Assembly (NCBI RefSeq): GCF_902635505.1
Contig: NC_045432.1
Span: 71,245,823-71,309,822 of the forward strand
Source: Sarcophilus harrisii
Taxonomy: Eukaryota; Chordata; Mammalia; Dasyuromorphia; Dasyuridae
Reading direction: 5' to 3'
DNA: 64,000 nucleotides
Shown here piece after piece: positions 23,911 through 34,000 of the stretch (positions are counted from its first letter, which is position 1; each line of letters opens with the position of its first letter). A model generated the notes under the pieces. That model saw nothing but the letters and a program-made list of their open reading frames with translations. It had not been told where the DNA came from and did not search any database. A program made the position numbers and the translations under genes.

Positions 23911-23929
23911 GTTGAGTGTGGATTCTTGA

Positions 23930-24330
23930 ACAGGTGGAGATTATAAGGCTCAAGGATCCTGGATATATATTCTGAGTAACGTAATCATAACTCTAATGCT
24001 TATATAAGTATCTCCTTCCTACTCAAGCACATAAAACTTGTATAAGTGACCTCGCTTCTTCTGTGCAGTGCTTTGGCAGGTAGCCACCCTTGACCATCTT
24101 CCATAAAGGTAGCCCACCTGGGGTGAGGGAGGGGAGAACTGCACTTAAGTAGAGCTGACTGGGCTGAAGCTGTCACAGCCACTGCTGAAGCTGTTCTCCG
24201 TTCCTCAGTGCTGGCCACTGGTACGGAGTGGTTCTCCTCACCTCACTTTTTCTTGGGCCTTCCAGGATCAAAGGACAGTGACCAGCGGAGCTCCAGGTCT
24301 GGCACCTGTATGTCAAAAATGGCAGCTGGA
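23930..24330 (+). mobile_element. Possible LTR remnant downstream of the env-like fossil
   Basis: The region lies where a 3' LTR would sit. It has TATA-like sequences (GCTTATATAAG near 24000 and ACATAAAACTTGTATAAG near 24030), followed by a CTTCTTCTGTGCAGTGC stretch. No second copy, no clear TG...CA ends and no TSD were found. It could equally be unrelated DNA. Confidence 0.2.
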
Positions 24331-24727
24331 AGAGTGAACATTGTATTAGTTGCATGACTTCAAATATATCAGTTGGTTTCTGCTGATGGGTTTCAACTCC
24401 GCACTGAAAACTAATGCATCCATAATTTTAGAATTCCATCAATTACTACTTAAAACTATTTTGCGATGTTCTGAAGACTACATAAGAGAAATATTCCTTC
24501 AACTCTGGCTACAGATAAAATTCTACATAATGGACCTTATTTTTTCCTTGACTCTCCTATCTCCTTATAAATTTAAGCAACCATTCTTCCAAAAAGAACT
24601 GATTCCATGATATAATAAAATCCTACTCAGGAACATAAAAAAGTATTTGTAACATTCATATCTAAATAAAGGATCATTCATAATAAAATTGTGCTACAAT
24701 TCTTGACGTTAATTTATGATAAAAATC
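24331..24727. other. Unassigned AT-rich stretch
   Basis: No gene, RNA or repeat recognised. Confidence 0.35.
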
Positions 24728-24820
24728 GATGGTCACTGTGCCATGCTGCCTAGATCTGGGCTGATTGGTGCTATTATTATAGAGTCCATTAGCTAGCAGC
24801 AAGTATGGATATCGTTGATG
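24728..24820 (+). repeat. 93-bp segment, copy A of a near-identical pair
   Basis: Differs from 32384-32476 by one base (C/A in the AGCAGCAAG versus AGCAGAAAG position). Copy A has no MIR context on its left, whereas copy B continues into an MIR, so A is probably the derived copy. Confidence 0.95.
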
Positions 24821-27029
24821 GGTTTGGAATGAAGACAACTTAGGTCCAAATTTGACACTGATTCTGTGATCTCTGGGCAAATCACTTTTCCATGTGCCTT
24901 AGTTAATTTTTAGATTTGTCTACCAAGTCATAGATGGGCTACCATCTGCCTTGGTGGAGCCAGCTTCCTTACCCTGGAAGTTTCCTGAACAAAGAAAATC
25001 GACAGAAAAAAATCACATCCCTAGCCATGGTACACAAAGACCAAACAAAGGAAGGTAGGGAAAAATGCTTTGAAAAATTAAAGTCACTATGTAAATGTAA
25101 CATTTTAATAGAAACAATGAGTGTTTCTAAAAGGTGTATAAACTTTCACCAAATGCCCACTTCTACACAGTGCTTTCTATAGGAGGGTCATTTGTTTCTA
25201 GATGGAGAGATACTAGAGTTTCAAAATGAACCCAAAATGGATATAAAATGTACCAATCAAAATAGGACAAAATTGTGACAATGATTCTCTGCTAAGGGCC
25301 TGTGGGGGTGCTAAGATACACTATATCAATTATCGACTCCCATAGAATTTGTGTATGTTGCCTGCACTGCGTACTTCAGAGGTATGGTTGGGGAAAAACA
25401 TCATAAATTTAAAAAAATTTCTTCCATCTTTCTTTAGCTCACTACTCATGTCATTAATTGAGGTGTCATCATTATTTTTATGTAGTTTTTATGAACAAGC
25501 TATGTATCTTCTCTACAGTATCCTAGCACTCCACAAACAGAGGGACTGTGTGCTCTTAACCTTAGCAAGTCACATTCAGAAAGATATTAAATATATCCAT
25601 GTCATCAACACAAAGAATAGCAGCAATGGAGAAATAAGAAGCACCAAAATCAAAGAGAGACAATCCTAATTATCCTGAGCTCCTAAACCATTCCTCGGCC
25701 TGGAAATGCAATAGCTCAAACAAATCAGAGTAATTCAGAAAGGCTTGCCAGTTTACAATCAGTAATTTGGGGTTCTTTGGACTATTTTTCTACATCCCCA
25801 AACTATCAATCTCATGCATTTCATCTCATCAGAATTCACTGAAGCCCATCTTAAGGGTTTCATTATTCTTTAAGAGTACATTAGTGGTCCCACCATATAC
25901 TTACATTTAAGACTTTGTAAATTAATTATTCTGTATGCTGCAAAGCCAACGTATCAACCATATAATTAAAACCAGAGGAGCACAAATTAATATGTTTCGA
26001 CAGTTGAACATGTGTTAAACAATGTATGTTTCACTTAGAATGTGTCACTGAACTCTCCTACTATAAGAAATGAGAGTGGCTATGGCATGGGGCTCATACA
26101 AGCATCTAATGACAATGTCCCAGTGGAAAGGATGGGTGTTTGCTCCACTGTTATTGCTCCACTGTTCTCTCCACTAATATTCAGTCCAATAAAAACCCTC
26201 AGTTGGGGTGGCTTCCATTTAAGAAAAGTCCGTTACGATGATCACAACTCAAGATCACCAGAATAATAGCAGCAATCTCTCTGACATTCATTTTCCCCTT
26301 TCAGAAAATAATATGTGGAGACAAAGCATGTTGCTAACTTATTACTCCATGAAGTAACGTGCCAAGCAGATTGCATCAGTTCCACTTCCCTCCTCAGCTG
26401 AGTCTTCCCTGGTGGCTCAGATGGCCCTGGAGACATTATCCTCTATCTCTTCCATTTATATGGAGAAAGAGAAATGGTTTTGCCCTTAATAAATGTAGAG
26501 GACTAGATAAAAGAGCCCAAGACAACCTGCTTTTTACTCCCTTAAGCACCAAGACCTTTTTTAACCCTCCTCCTTTCCTCCCTCCTCTAATTTTGCAGGA
26601 ACTATGCCATTATTAGCCACATAAGATGATGAATTTTTGAGAGTCCAGTAAGGCTGAGATCGTGAGAGGACTGTCATTAAATAGAGGCACTGTAGCCAAA
26701 AGGCAAGATCTAAACTTCTGAGGTGCCTGAAGCTACCATATTTTTAGTTTATTTCATTTTATTTTTTATTCACGGCAGCTTTGTCCCTCTGCTTCCTGTC
26801 AGTATATAGAGTTTGAAACCTACACTAAGACAATGAAATCACTTAATTAGTTGATAATTATCACCGATTGTCTTAGCTTACATATTTTCTACAAATTCAT
26901 ATCCATCACTGTGTTTTTAGATCCCATTAAGAAGTTAATTAAAATTGGGGATAACAATTTTTGATATAGTCCACAATAAAAGGATATGTGAACTTAATAT
27001 TAAAGATCATAATATAAAAGTAAGAAGAG
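24821..27029. other. Unassigned AT-rich stretch, possible conserved element
   Basis: About 2.2 kb with no gene or clear repeat. A block at 26828-26874 is bounded by an inverted pair AGACAAT...ATTGTCT and contains TTAATTAG and GATAATTATC cores, suggestive of homeodomain, GATA and SOX-type sites. This is only a pattern observation. Confidence 0.35.
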
Positions 27030-28225
27030 AGACAAATAATAGCTCTTTCATAGCTATGGGTGTATACAAGACATACTCTTAACCAAACAAGGGATACAGC
27101 CAATTAAAAATATAAGGCATAATTTTGATTACATGAAACTGAAAAGCTTCTGCAAAAAAATTAATTCACTAAGGAGAAGGGCTGGAAGCAGTGGAATGGG
27201 GAAAAAATCCTTTAATAAAAATTTCTCTGTGTGAACCACTACATAGCATTTCCAATCCCTTTGTTTTCATCTGCTTGAATTTTTGATTTCCTTCTCAGGC
27301 TAATTTTACATTATTTCAAAGCCCGATTCTTCTTGTGCAGCAAAATAACTGTATGGATATGTATACATATATTGTATTTAACGTATACTTGAACATATTT
27401 AACATGTATTGGTCAACCTGCCATCTGGGGGAAGGGGTGGGGGGAAGGAGGGGAAAAGTTGGAACAGAAGGTTTAGTAAGGGTCAATGCTGAAAAATTAC
27501 CCATGCATATATCTTGTAAATAAAAAGCTATAATAATAAAAACAATTCTCTCATAAGGGTTTAGTAATTTTTTATGTGTGTGTATTTATTTGTGTAAACA
27601 CACATACACATACATATGTGTGCATGTATACATACAACACTGTATGTATGTTTATAAAGTGTATATACATATACATATGCATGTACATACACATATACAC
27701 AAAAGCCAGTAGGTCAAAGGATATAAACAAATGTTTCTAAAAAGAAAATGTGTAAACTATGATCAGTTATATGAAAGAAAGCTCCAAATCACTACTAAGA
27801 AGAAAAACGCAAATCAAAACAGCTCTGACATTTCACCTCACTTCCTGCAAATTGGCAAAGATGACAAAGGTTGGAAATAGTCCATGTTGGAGGGGGTTGT
27901 TGGGAAGATAAACACACCATGAGAATGCACACTAATGCATTGTTGATAGAGTTGTTAATGAGTACAACAACTTTGGAAAACCAATGGAATTATATAAATA
28001 AAGTGACTGATATATCTTCACCCTTTGATCCAGGTTCTATTATTAAGTTTATATTCCTAGGAAACCAATAATAAAAAGCCAGATCTCATATATACTAAAA
28101 TATTAATAGCAACATTTTCTTCAATATCAAAGAGTAAGAAGGAAAGTAAATGTCCATTAACTAGGGAACTGCTAAAAAAATCATAGTACATGAATGTAAT
28201 AGAATATTTGTCCAATTGTGCTTAA
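27030..28225 (+). mobile_element. L1 ORF2 3' part (plus), truncated
   Basis: The sequence follows the marsupial L1 ORF2 C-terminal region in order: AACCAAACAAGGGATA, then (after the nested insertion) GTCAAAGGATATAAACAA, GAAAGCTCCAAATCACTACT and GCATTGTTGATAGAGTTG. It stops abruptly after GGAATACTATTGTGC-like sequence at about 28225, without a 3' UTR or tail. CA/TA repeats lie at 27585-27710. Confidence 0.75.
27231..27541 (+). mobile_element. 5'-truncated L1 3' end (lineage B), nested in L1
   Basis: Starts TGAACCACTACATAGCATTT and ends AAATAAAAAGCTATAATAAT plus A-rich tail. It resembles the copy at 204 and sits inside the L1 ORF2 fragment. A TSD around AATTTCTCT/AATTCTCT is imperfect. Confidence 0.75.
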
Positions 28226-28369
28226 AAGCCGAATTGGCCAACTGTAAAGGGAGAAATAATTCCCGAAAAATCAGAATGGGCCAAGTGGAAGATAATGGCT
28301 CCGTGAGACATCAAGAAACAATAAAATAAAATCAAAAGAAGTAAAACATGGAGGAAAATATAAACTATG

Positions 28370-28830
28370 TCATAGGAAAAACAAATGACTTAGAGAATAG
28401 ATCAAGGAGAAACTTCCCTGATATCTTAGATCCAGAGGGTAAAGTGGAAGCTGAAAGAATCCACCAATCACCTCCTGAAAGAGATCCCAAAATGGAAATC
28501 TCACAGGAATATTAATAGACAAATTCCAGAGCTCCAGGTCAAAGAGAAAATACCTCAAAAAGACAAAAAGAAACGATGCAAATATTGTGGAATCACAGTC
28601 AATATCACAAAAGATATAATAGCTTCCATGTTCAAGGAGCAGAGGACTTGAAATAAGATATTCCAGAAGGGCTCTAATATTACAACCAAGAATAACCCAT
28701 CCAGCAAAATTGAGTGTAATCCTTCAGGGAAAAATGGATATATAATGAAATAGAAGACTTTCAAGCATATCGGATGAAAAGACTAGAACCAAATGGAAAT
28801 TTTGACATTTAAACAGATGACTGAAGAGAA
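28370..28830 (+). pseudogene. L1 ORF1 remnant
   Basis: Contains the ORF1 RNA-binding and C-terminal region equivalents (CACCTCCTGAAAGAGATCCC; ACAACCAAGAATAACCCATC). Stops and single-base changes break the frame, so it is non-coding. Confidence 0.65.
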
Positions 28831-29718
28831 GCAAAAAATAGTAAACATGAAATAGAACTCATTAAGGGTCTCAATAAAAGTTAAACTATTCATATTCTTG
28901 CCTGGAAAGATAATAATGTAACTTCTAAGAACGTTATCATTTTTAAGGCAGTTTAAAGGAGTTTACATAGACAGAGGGCATAGGTATCAGTCAATTATGT
29001 TGGAATGATCTCCAGGAAAAATAAAAGGGTGAGAAAGCAGATACACTTGGAGAAACAGGGAGAAGTACAATGGGGAAATTTTTTCTCTTGTAAAAGAGGT
29101 GTGCAAAACTTTTACAACAGAAAGGAAAATGGAGTAGGAGGTATTGTGAGAAATGCCTGAACTTCATTTTCACCAGAATAGACTCAAAGAGGAAATAACA
29201 TATACACATACATAGATAGATACACACTCCATTGTATATAGAATTAACTTATCAAAAAGGAAAACGGGGTGGGGGAAAGGGTACAAGAGAAAGGTGGAGG
29301 ATGATAAAATGGAGGACAGAATAAAGGAGACAATGGTTAGATTCAAAATAGACTACCGAATGTAGAAGAGAGAGACAAAGACAGAAAGAGAGAGAAAGAG
29401 ACAGAGACAGAGAAACTAGATATAGGAGGGAAGGAAATAGAATATATATAACTGAATGAGAATGGGATCAGCTCACCCACAAATTAGAAGAGGACAGTAG
29501 ACAGTAGGATGCATTAGAAACTAGAATTCAACAATATAATACACTTGAAAAAGAAACACACACAATTAAAATAAAAAGTTGGAACATAATCTTATATGGT
29601 TCAACTGAAGTTTAAAAAAGGCAAGGATAGCACAAAACGATCTCAGAAAAGCCAAAGGAAATAGATCTAATTAAAAAATAATCAGGCAAACCATATTATT
29701 CTAAAAGGTACAATAGAC

Positions 29719-29910
29719 CAGGGATTATTAAACTTTTTTCACTTATGACTCCTTTTCATCTGAGAAATTTTTATGTGAGCCTAGGTATATAGGTATATAA
29801 AATAGGTATACAAATCAAATAATTACCAGGAATAAATCATAATTTCACAACCAACACATTCAATTATGAATCTCAATATGGGACTGAGAACCATAGTTTA
29901 AGAGGCTGGG
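29719..29910 (+). mobile_element. hAT-type MITE, family 1, copy 3, with 8-bp TSD
   Basis: Starts CAGGGATTATTAAACTTTTT and ends CATAGTTTAAGAGGCTGGG. It is flanked by an 8-bp direct repeat with one mismatch: CAATAGAC at 29711-29718 and CCATAGAC at 29911-29918. An 8-bp TSD supports the hAT superfamily. It lies inside an L1 and so postdates it. Confidence 0.8.
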
Positions 29911-31149
29911 CCATAGACAGTGAAGTAACATTAAAAGATTTTTTACAAGTTTCTCTGATGAAGGCCTCATTTCTCAAATAAATAGACCTGAGTCAAAATT
30001 GGACTAAATAAATAAATGCCATACCTCAAATGATAAATGATCAAAGAATATAAACAGGCAACCCAATAAAGCAAAACTATTTATTCACATGAAATAATGC
30101 TCTAAATCACTAGGATTTAGAGAAATGAAAATTAAAACAACTTTGATAAAAAACACCTCATACCTATCAGACACAACACATGCTGAAGGGGATGAGGAAA
30201 AAATAGGTACATTAACCCACTGTTGGTGGAGTGGCAAACAGGTCTAACCATTCCAGACTACAATTTAGAACTAGACCCAAAGGGCTATAAAACTATGCAT
30301 ACCTTTAAAGCCAGTAATACCATCCAAAGAGATTTTTTAAAATGAAAATGATCTTTATGTACAAAAATACAGCAATTTTTTTTGGTGACAAAGAATTAGG
30401 AATTGAGAAAATGCCCATCAACTGGAGAATATCTTAAGAACTTGTGGTATATGATTATGATGGAGTACCACTCTGCTATAAGAAATGATGAGGGGAATGA
30501 TTTTAGAAAAACATGGCAAGAACTACATGAACTAATGTAAAGGGAATTGAGAAAAACTGGGAGCAATATTGTCATCATGATCAACTGTGAAAGACTTGGT
30601 TACTGTGATCAATACAATGATCCAAGACAATTCCAAAGGACTCATAATGAAAAAAAATTTTATACACCTCCAAAGAGAGAACTGATGAACTCTGAGTACA
30701 AACTGAAGCACATTTTTCTTACTTTCTTTATTTTTCTTGCTTATTTTGAGATATGGCTAATATGGAAATGTTTTGCATGGTTTCACATGTATAATTGATA
30801 TCATAGTGCTTGTCTTCTCAGTGAATGTGGGAAATATAGAGAAAACTTGGAATTCAAAATTAAAAAGAAAAGAATGTTAAAAATAAATGGAAATGCTTTT
30901 TTAAAAAAGAGTGTCAAGAGCTACAGGTGAAGTTTTAAAAGTGTATTGTTACATAAGATCTACAGGAGATGATGAGGGAGAGAGATATTGGGGCAAATTA
31001 TGGCAATATATATTTTTAAAGACATTAATAAAATATATTTTAAAACGTTTGAAAATAATAGTAAAAGTCAATTCTTGGGTTTCAAGATTTCTTCCAGTTT
31101 TTAAAAGATTATTGATATTTGTTTTTATATCATCCTCATTTCTTTTAGG

Positions 31150-31440
31150 CAAGTCAATCAACAAGCATTTATTAATTCCTGGCTGCATACCAATGTCATC
31201 CCTGTATTATATGATAGGGAAGCAAAGAAAGGCAAAAATCATGGTCTGATTCTGAGACAGTACACAAATAACCATGCAGATACAAGATATATGGAGAACA
31301 AATGGAAGGTCTCTGGAGGAAGGAACTACCACCAAGGAAACCAAGAAAAGTCTTGAAGAAAGTGGGATTTGAGTGGAGACTTGAAGGAAACCAGGAGAGT
31401 CAGGAAATAGAGGTGAAGCAGGAGATCATTCCCTTATAAT
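31150..31440 (-). mobile_element. L2 3' region (minus)
   Basis: AGTCAATCAACAAGCATTTA, then GCAAAGAAAGGCAAAAATCA and TGGGATTTGAGTGGAGACTT follow the L2 antisense order from its 3' end inward. Confidence 0.75.
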
Positions 31441-32164
31441 CAAAATATGTATGTGTATCAAAAATGATAATCCAATCTAACACATTCACTGTATATAACA
31501 TAGCCTAAGCAGTGGAACAAAAACATACAGTTTCTGCCTTCAAAAGGTCACCTATCTCCTACTCTTATGATGATACAAGTATCCTACACACGTTCTGCCA
31601 CTCAACTGGTCAAAATCTGTTGGCGCCCCTGAACCCCTGCTATCTTCTGCTTTGGCCTCTCAGATACTTAGATATATATCAACTGTTTTTTACCTAAACA
31701 CATCATCCCAGAATGCTTTCAGAGTAATTTTAAAAAGTCAGCTGATAAGTATTCTGCTTGTTTTGCTTCCTAAATTTCTGACTTCTTTTCTTTCCCATGC
31801 TATTCTGCATGGCTACTGAATCAATTGTTAACACAATTAAGTTTGTTTATTTTGGCCAAATTAATGGCTGATTTCTTTGAAATTGATTGCATTGACCAGG
31901 CAACAATTCAAATCAGTCACGGGGTGCTAAAAGTTGGCTTTTAAGGTTGCTAAAATAAAGGAACTCCTATGCCACAGTTGGATGATTTAGACCATTCAGA
32001 CATAGGTTATGGCTACTGAGTGTAAAGGGTTGCTGAGATTTGACTATTATTAATACAAAAAGGTAAAGTAGCTCATCAGGGATTAGAATCAGGAAACCCG
32101 AATTATCCAAATACTGTCTACACTGAGAAAATTGCTAAGTCCAAATCTTCACTTCACTTTGGTC
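31441..32164. other. Unassigned stretch, possible conserved non-coding block
   Basis: No gene or repeat recognised. 31810-31970 is AT-rich with ATTGT-TAAC-ACAAT (an inverted SOX-like pair overlapping an HNF1-like half site), TGTTTATTTTG (forkhead-like) and GCCAAATTAATGGC (an imperfect palindrome with a homeodomain core). The density of such sites, without microsatellite character, resembles conserved enhancers. It is unproven. Confidence 0.35.
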
Positions 32165-32400
32165 TGGTAGACCGTTTACTAAGCAATTTATATATGCATC
32201 ATCTCACTTAAACCGTATCATAGCCCTGTGAGAGAGGGATTATAGATATTATTTCCATTTTGAGGTAAGGGAATTGAGATTCTGAGAATCTAACTGATTT
32301 GTCCATGACTATAAAGCTGCAAAGTTTCAAAATTGAAATTGAAGTACAGATCATGCTGATTCCAAGAATTCAAAATCCAGCATGATGGTCACTGTGCCAT
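32165..32400 (-). mobile_element. MIR (minus)
   Basis: GCATCATCTCACTTAAACCG, then AGGGATTATAGATATTATTTCC, here cut to 'GGGATTATAGATATTATTTC', then AACTGATTTGTCCATGACT and a final CACTGTGCCATGCTGCCT. This is the minus-strand MIR order. Confidence 0.7.
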
Positions 32401-32476
32401 GCTGCCTAGATCTGGGCTGATTGGTGCTATTATTATAGAGTCCATTAGCTAGCAGAAAGTATGGATATCGTTGATG
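32384..32476 (+). repeat. 93-bp segment, copy B of a near-identical pair
   Basis: 92 of 93 bases match 24728-24820. Its first 17-20 bases are the terminal part of the MIR at 32165-32400, so this copy is in its original context. Confidence 0.95.
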
Positions 32477-34000
32477 ATTGTAGATCAAGAAACGAAGAGA
32501 GACAAAGGGAATGCTATATGGAAATTGACAAAATTATTCAGATACATAGACTATGAGAGCGTCTTGCAATCCAAAAATGAGCAATCTGGAAACTGAGTAT
32601 TCTAGTCTCCCTACTGGCACAAAAGTCCTGTCAATACATAGTTGCTGAGGTGGACTGTGGGAACACACTAATGGAATGCTTCTCATAATCTTTACAATAG
32701 ATACTAATGCCCACAGAAAAATCATCTGCAGGCAGTTATAACTGTTGGTGATAGCAAAAAAAATCACTGTATTCCAGAATCTGGTTTTTCACCTGTGATG
32801 GCAACTACCTAACACCAAATTGATTGATATAAATTTGCTATATTTAAACTACTGAAATCAGTTACATCATAGGTTATGTTCAATTTCAATCAAAATGACT
32901 ATGTATGTCATCACACAGACAAGTCATACCTTCAAACAAACAAACAAAAAAGCAGAAAAACCGGCTGCTTTGATTGAACTAGAAAATGGTCATCATTAAT
33001 TCAGAACTAGATAGTCTCAGAGGGGAAGGACGACCATTTCAAGGGACAGAAAAGCTCTGTGTACATACACACAGAAAAACTTTGCATTTCTTAAGAAAAA
33101 AAAATTCAGTAGATTCACATGGTGTTCAACTTAGCAATTTGGTTTCACACCTCACAAATGAGCTAATGTCGAAGCATTAAGAGACTTTTAGCTCCCTGAA
33201 AGAAAGAAACTGTGTGAATTCAAGGTATTACAACTAATTTAAAAATCAAGATGAAGTTAGTATGCACCATTATATTGAATTGGATACTAGAGAAGTAACC
33301 AAATTACCAGAGCATTTGCCTCTTAAATTTGCCTTTCCCCTCTCCCCAATGGGAGGTTAGCAATTATAACCTGTATCACTGCAGTACTTGCTTAAACTGA
33401 GAGGGCTTATTTTCAAATATTGTTGCATTTCATCTGGAATCACATTCTGGAATTTCTTTGAGGTCTGTTTCAGTAGCACCATCAAGCATAGTTCTTTGGG
33501 CTCTTCTGGACATTAAAAAATGTAATGGTCACTACTGCTCCTTACAATGACAATAGTGTTTTTTTTAAAGAATAGTAAACCTTAATTTCAAATGTACAGA
33601 TGATTTTAGGGTCAATTTCATAGTATTTGTTAAGCGATATGCCAATAGCTAATATACTAGGAGAGAAGTAAAAATAGATCTACTCATTGACATGGATTGA
33701 TTTTCTTTTTTTCTGTAAATAGAAACCGTCACTAGCAAACCCGTTGAAAACTAAGCCTATACTTGAATAACTGAACCAAGAATTTTTTTCCACTGAACTT
33801 TGTCTTTGTCTCAGATGTGATACACAGTACCTTGCAAGATAATCTATCTAATGTGGTAAAAAGCAGTTTCTTCTTAGAACCAATCATTATAAAAGTTATC
33901 TCCTGAGGTCTTTGATTTATGTGTATAGACCTTCCATTTGCATCCAAAATATGAACAAAGGACAGCAAGATTAGTGTTTTTAAGAAAATAGATTTTTAAG
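32477..34000. other. Unassigned AT-rich stretch
   Basis: About 1.5 kb with nothing I can assign on either strand. It has a CAAACAAACAAACAAA-like short repeat near 32935. Confidence 0.35.

Larger units (their letters stand above)
28226..30909 (+). mobile_element. L1 with ORF1 and 3' end but ORF2 mostly missing
   Basis: 28226-28830 matches L1 ORF1 (GAATGGGCCAAGTGGAAGAT, then CACCTCCTGAAAGAGATCCC, then CACTGATTCC-type 3' coding sequence). 28830-29440 is the inter-ORF region. 29445-29710 is the very start of the ORF2 endonuclease region (AATGAGAATGGGATCAGCTC, then AAAAGTTGGAACATAAT). After a MITE insertion, the element resumes at 29930 in the last part of ORF2 and runs through the 3' UTR to an A-rich end near 30900. 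About 3 kb of ORF2 is absent. Frames are interrupted throughout. Confidence 0.75.
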
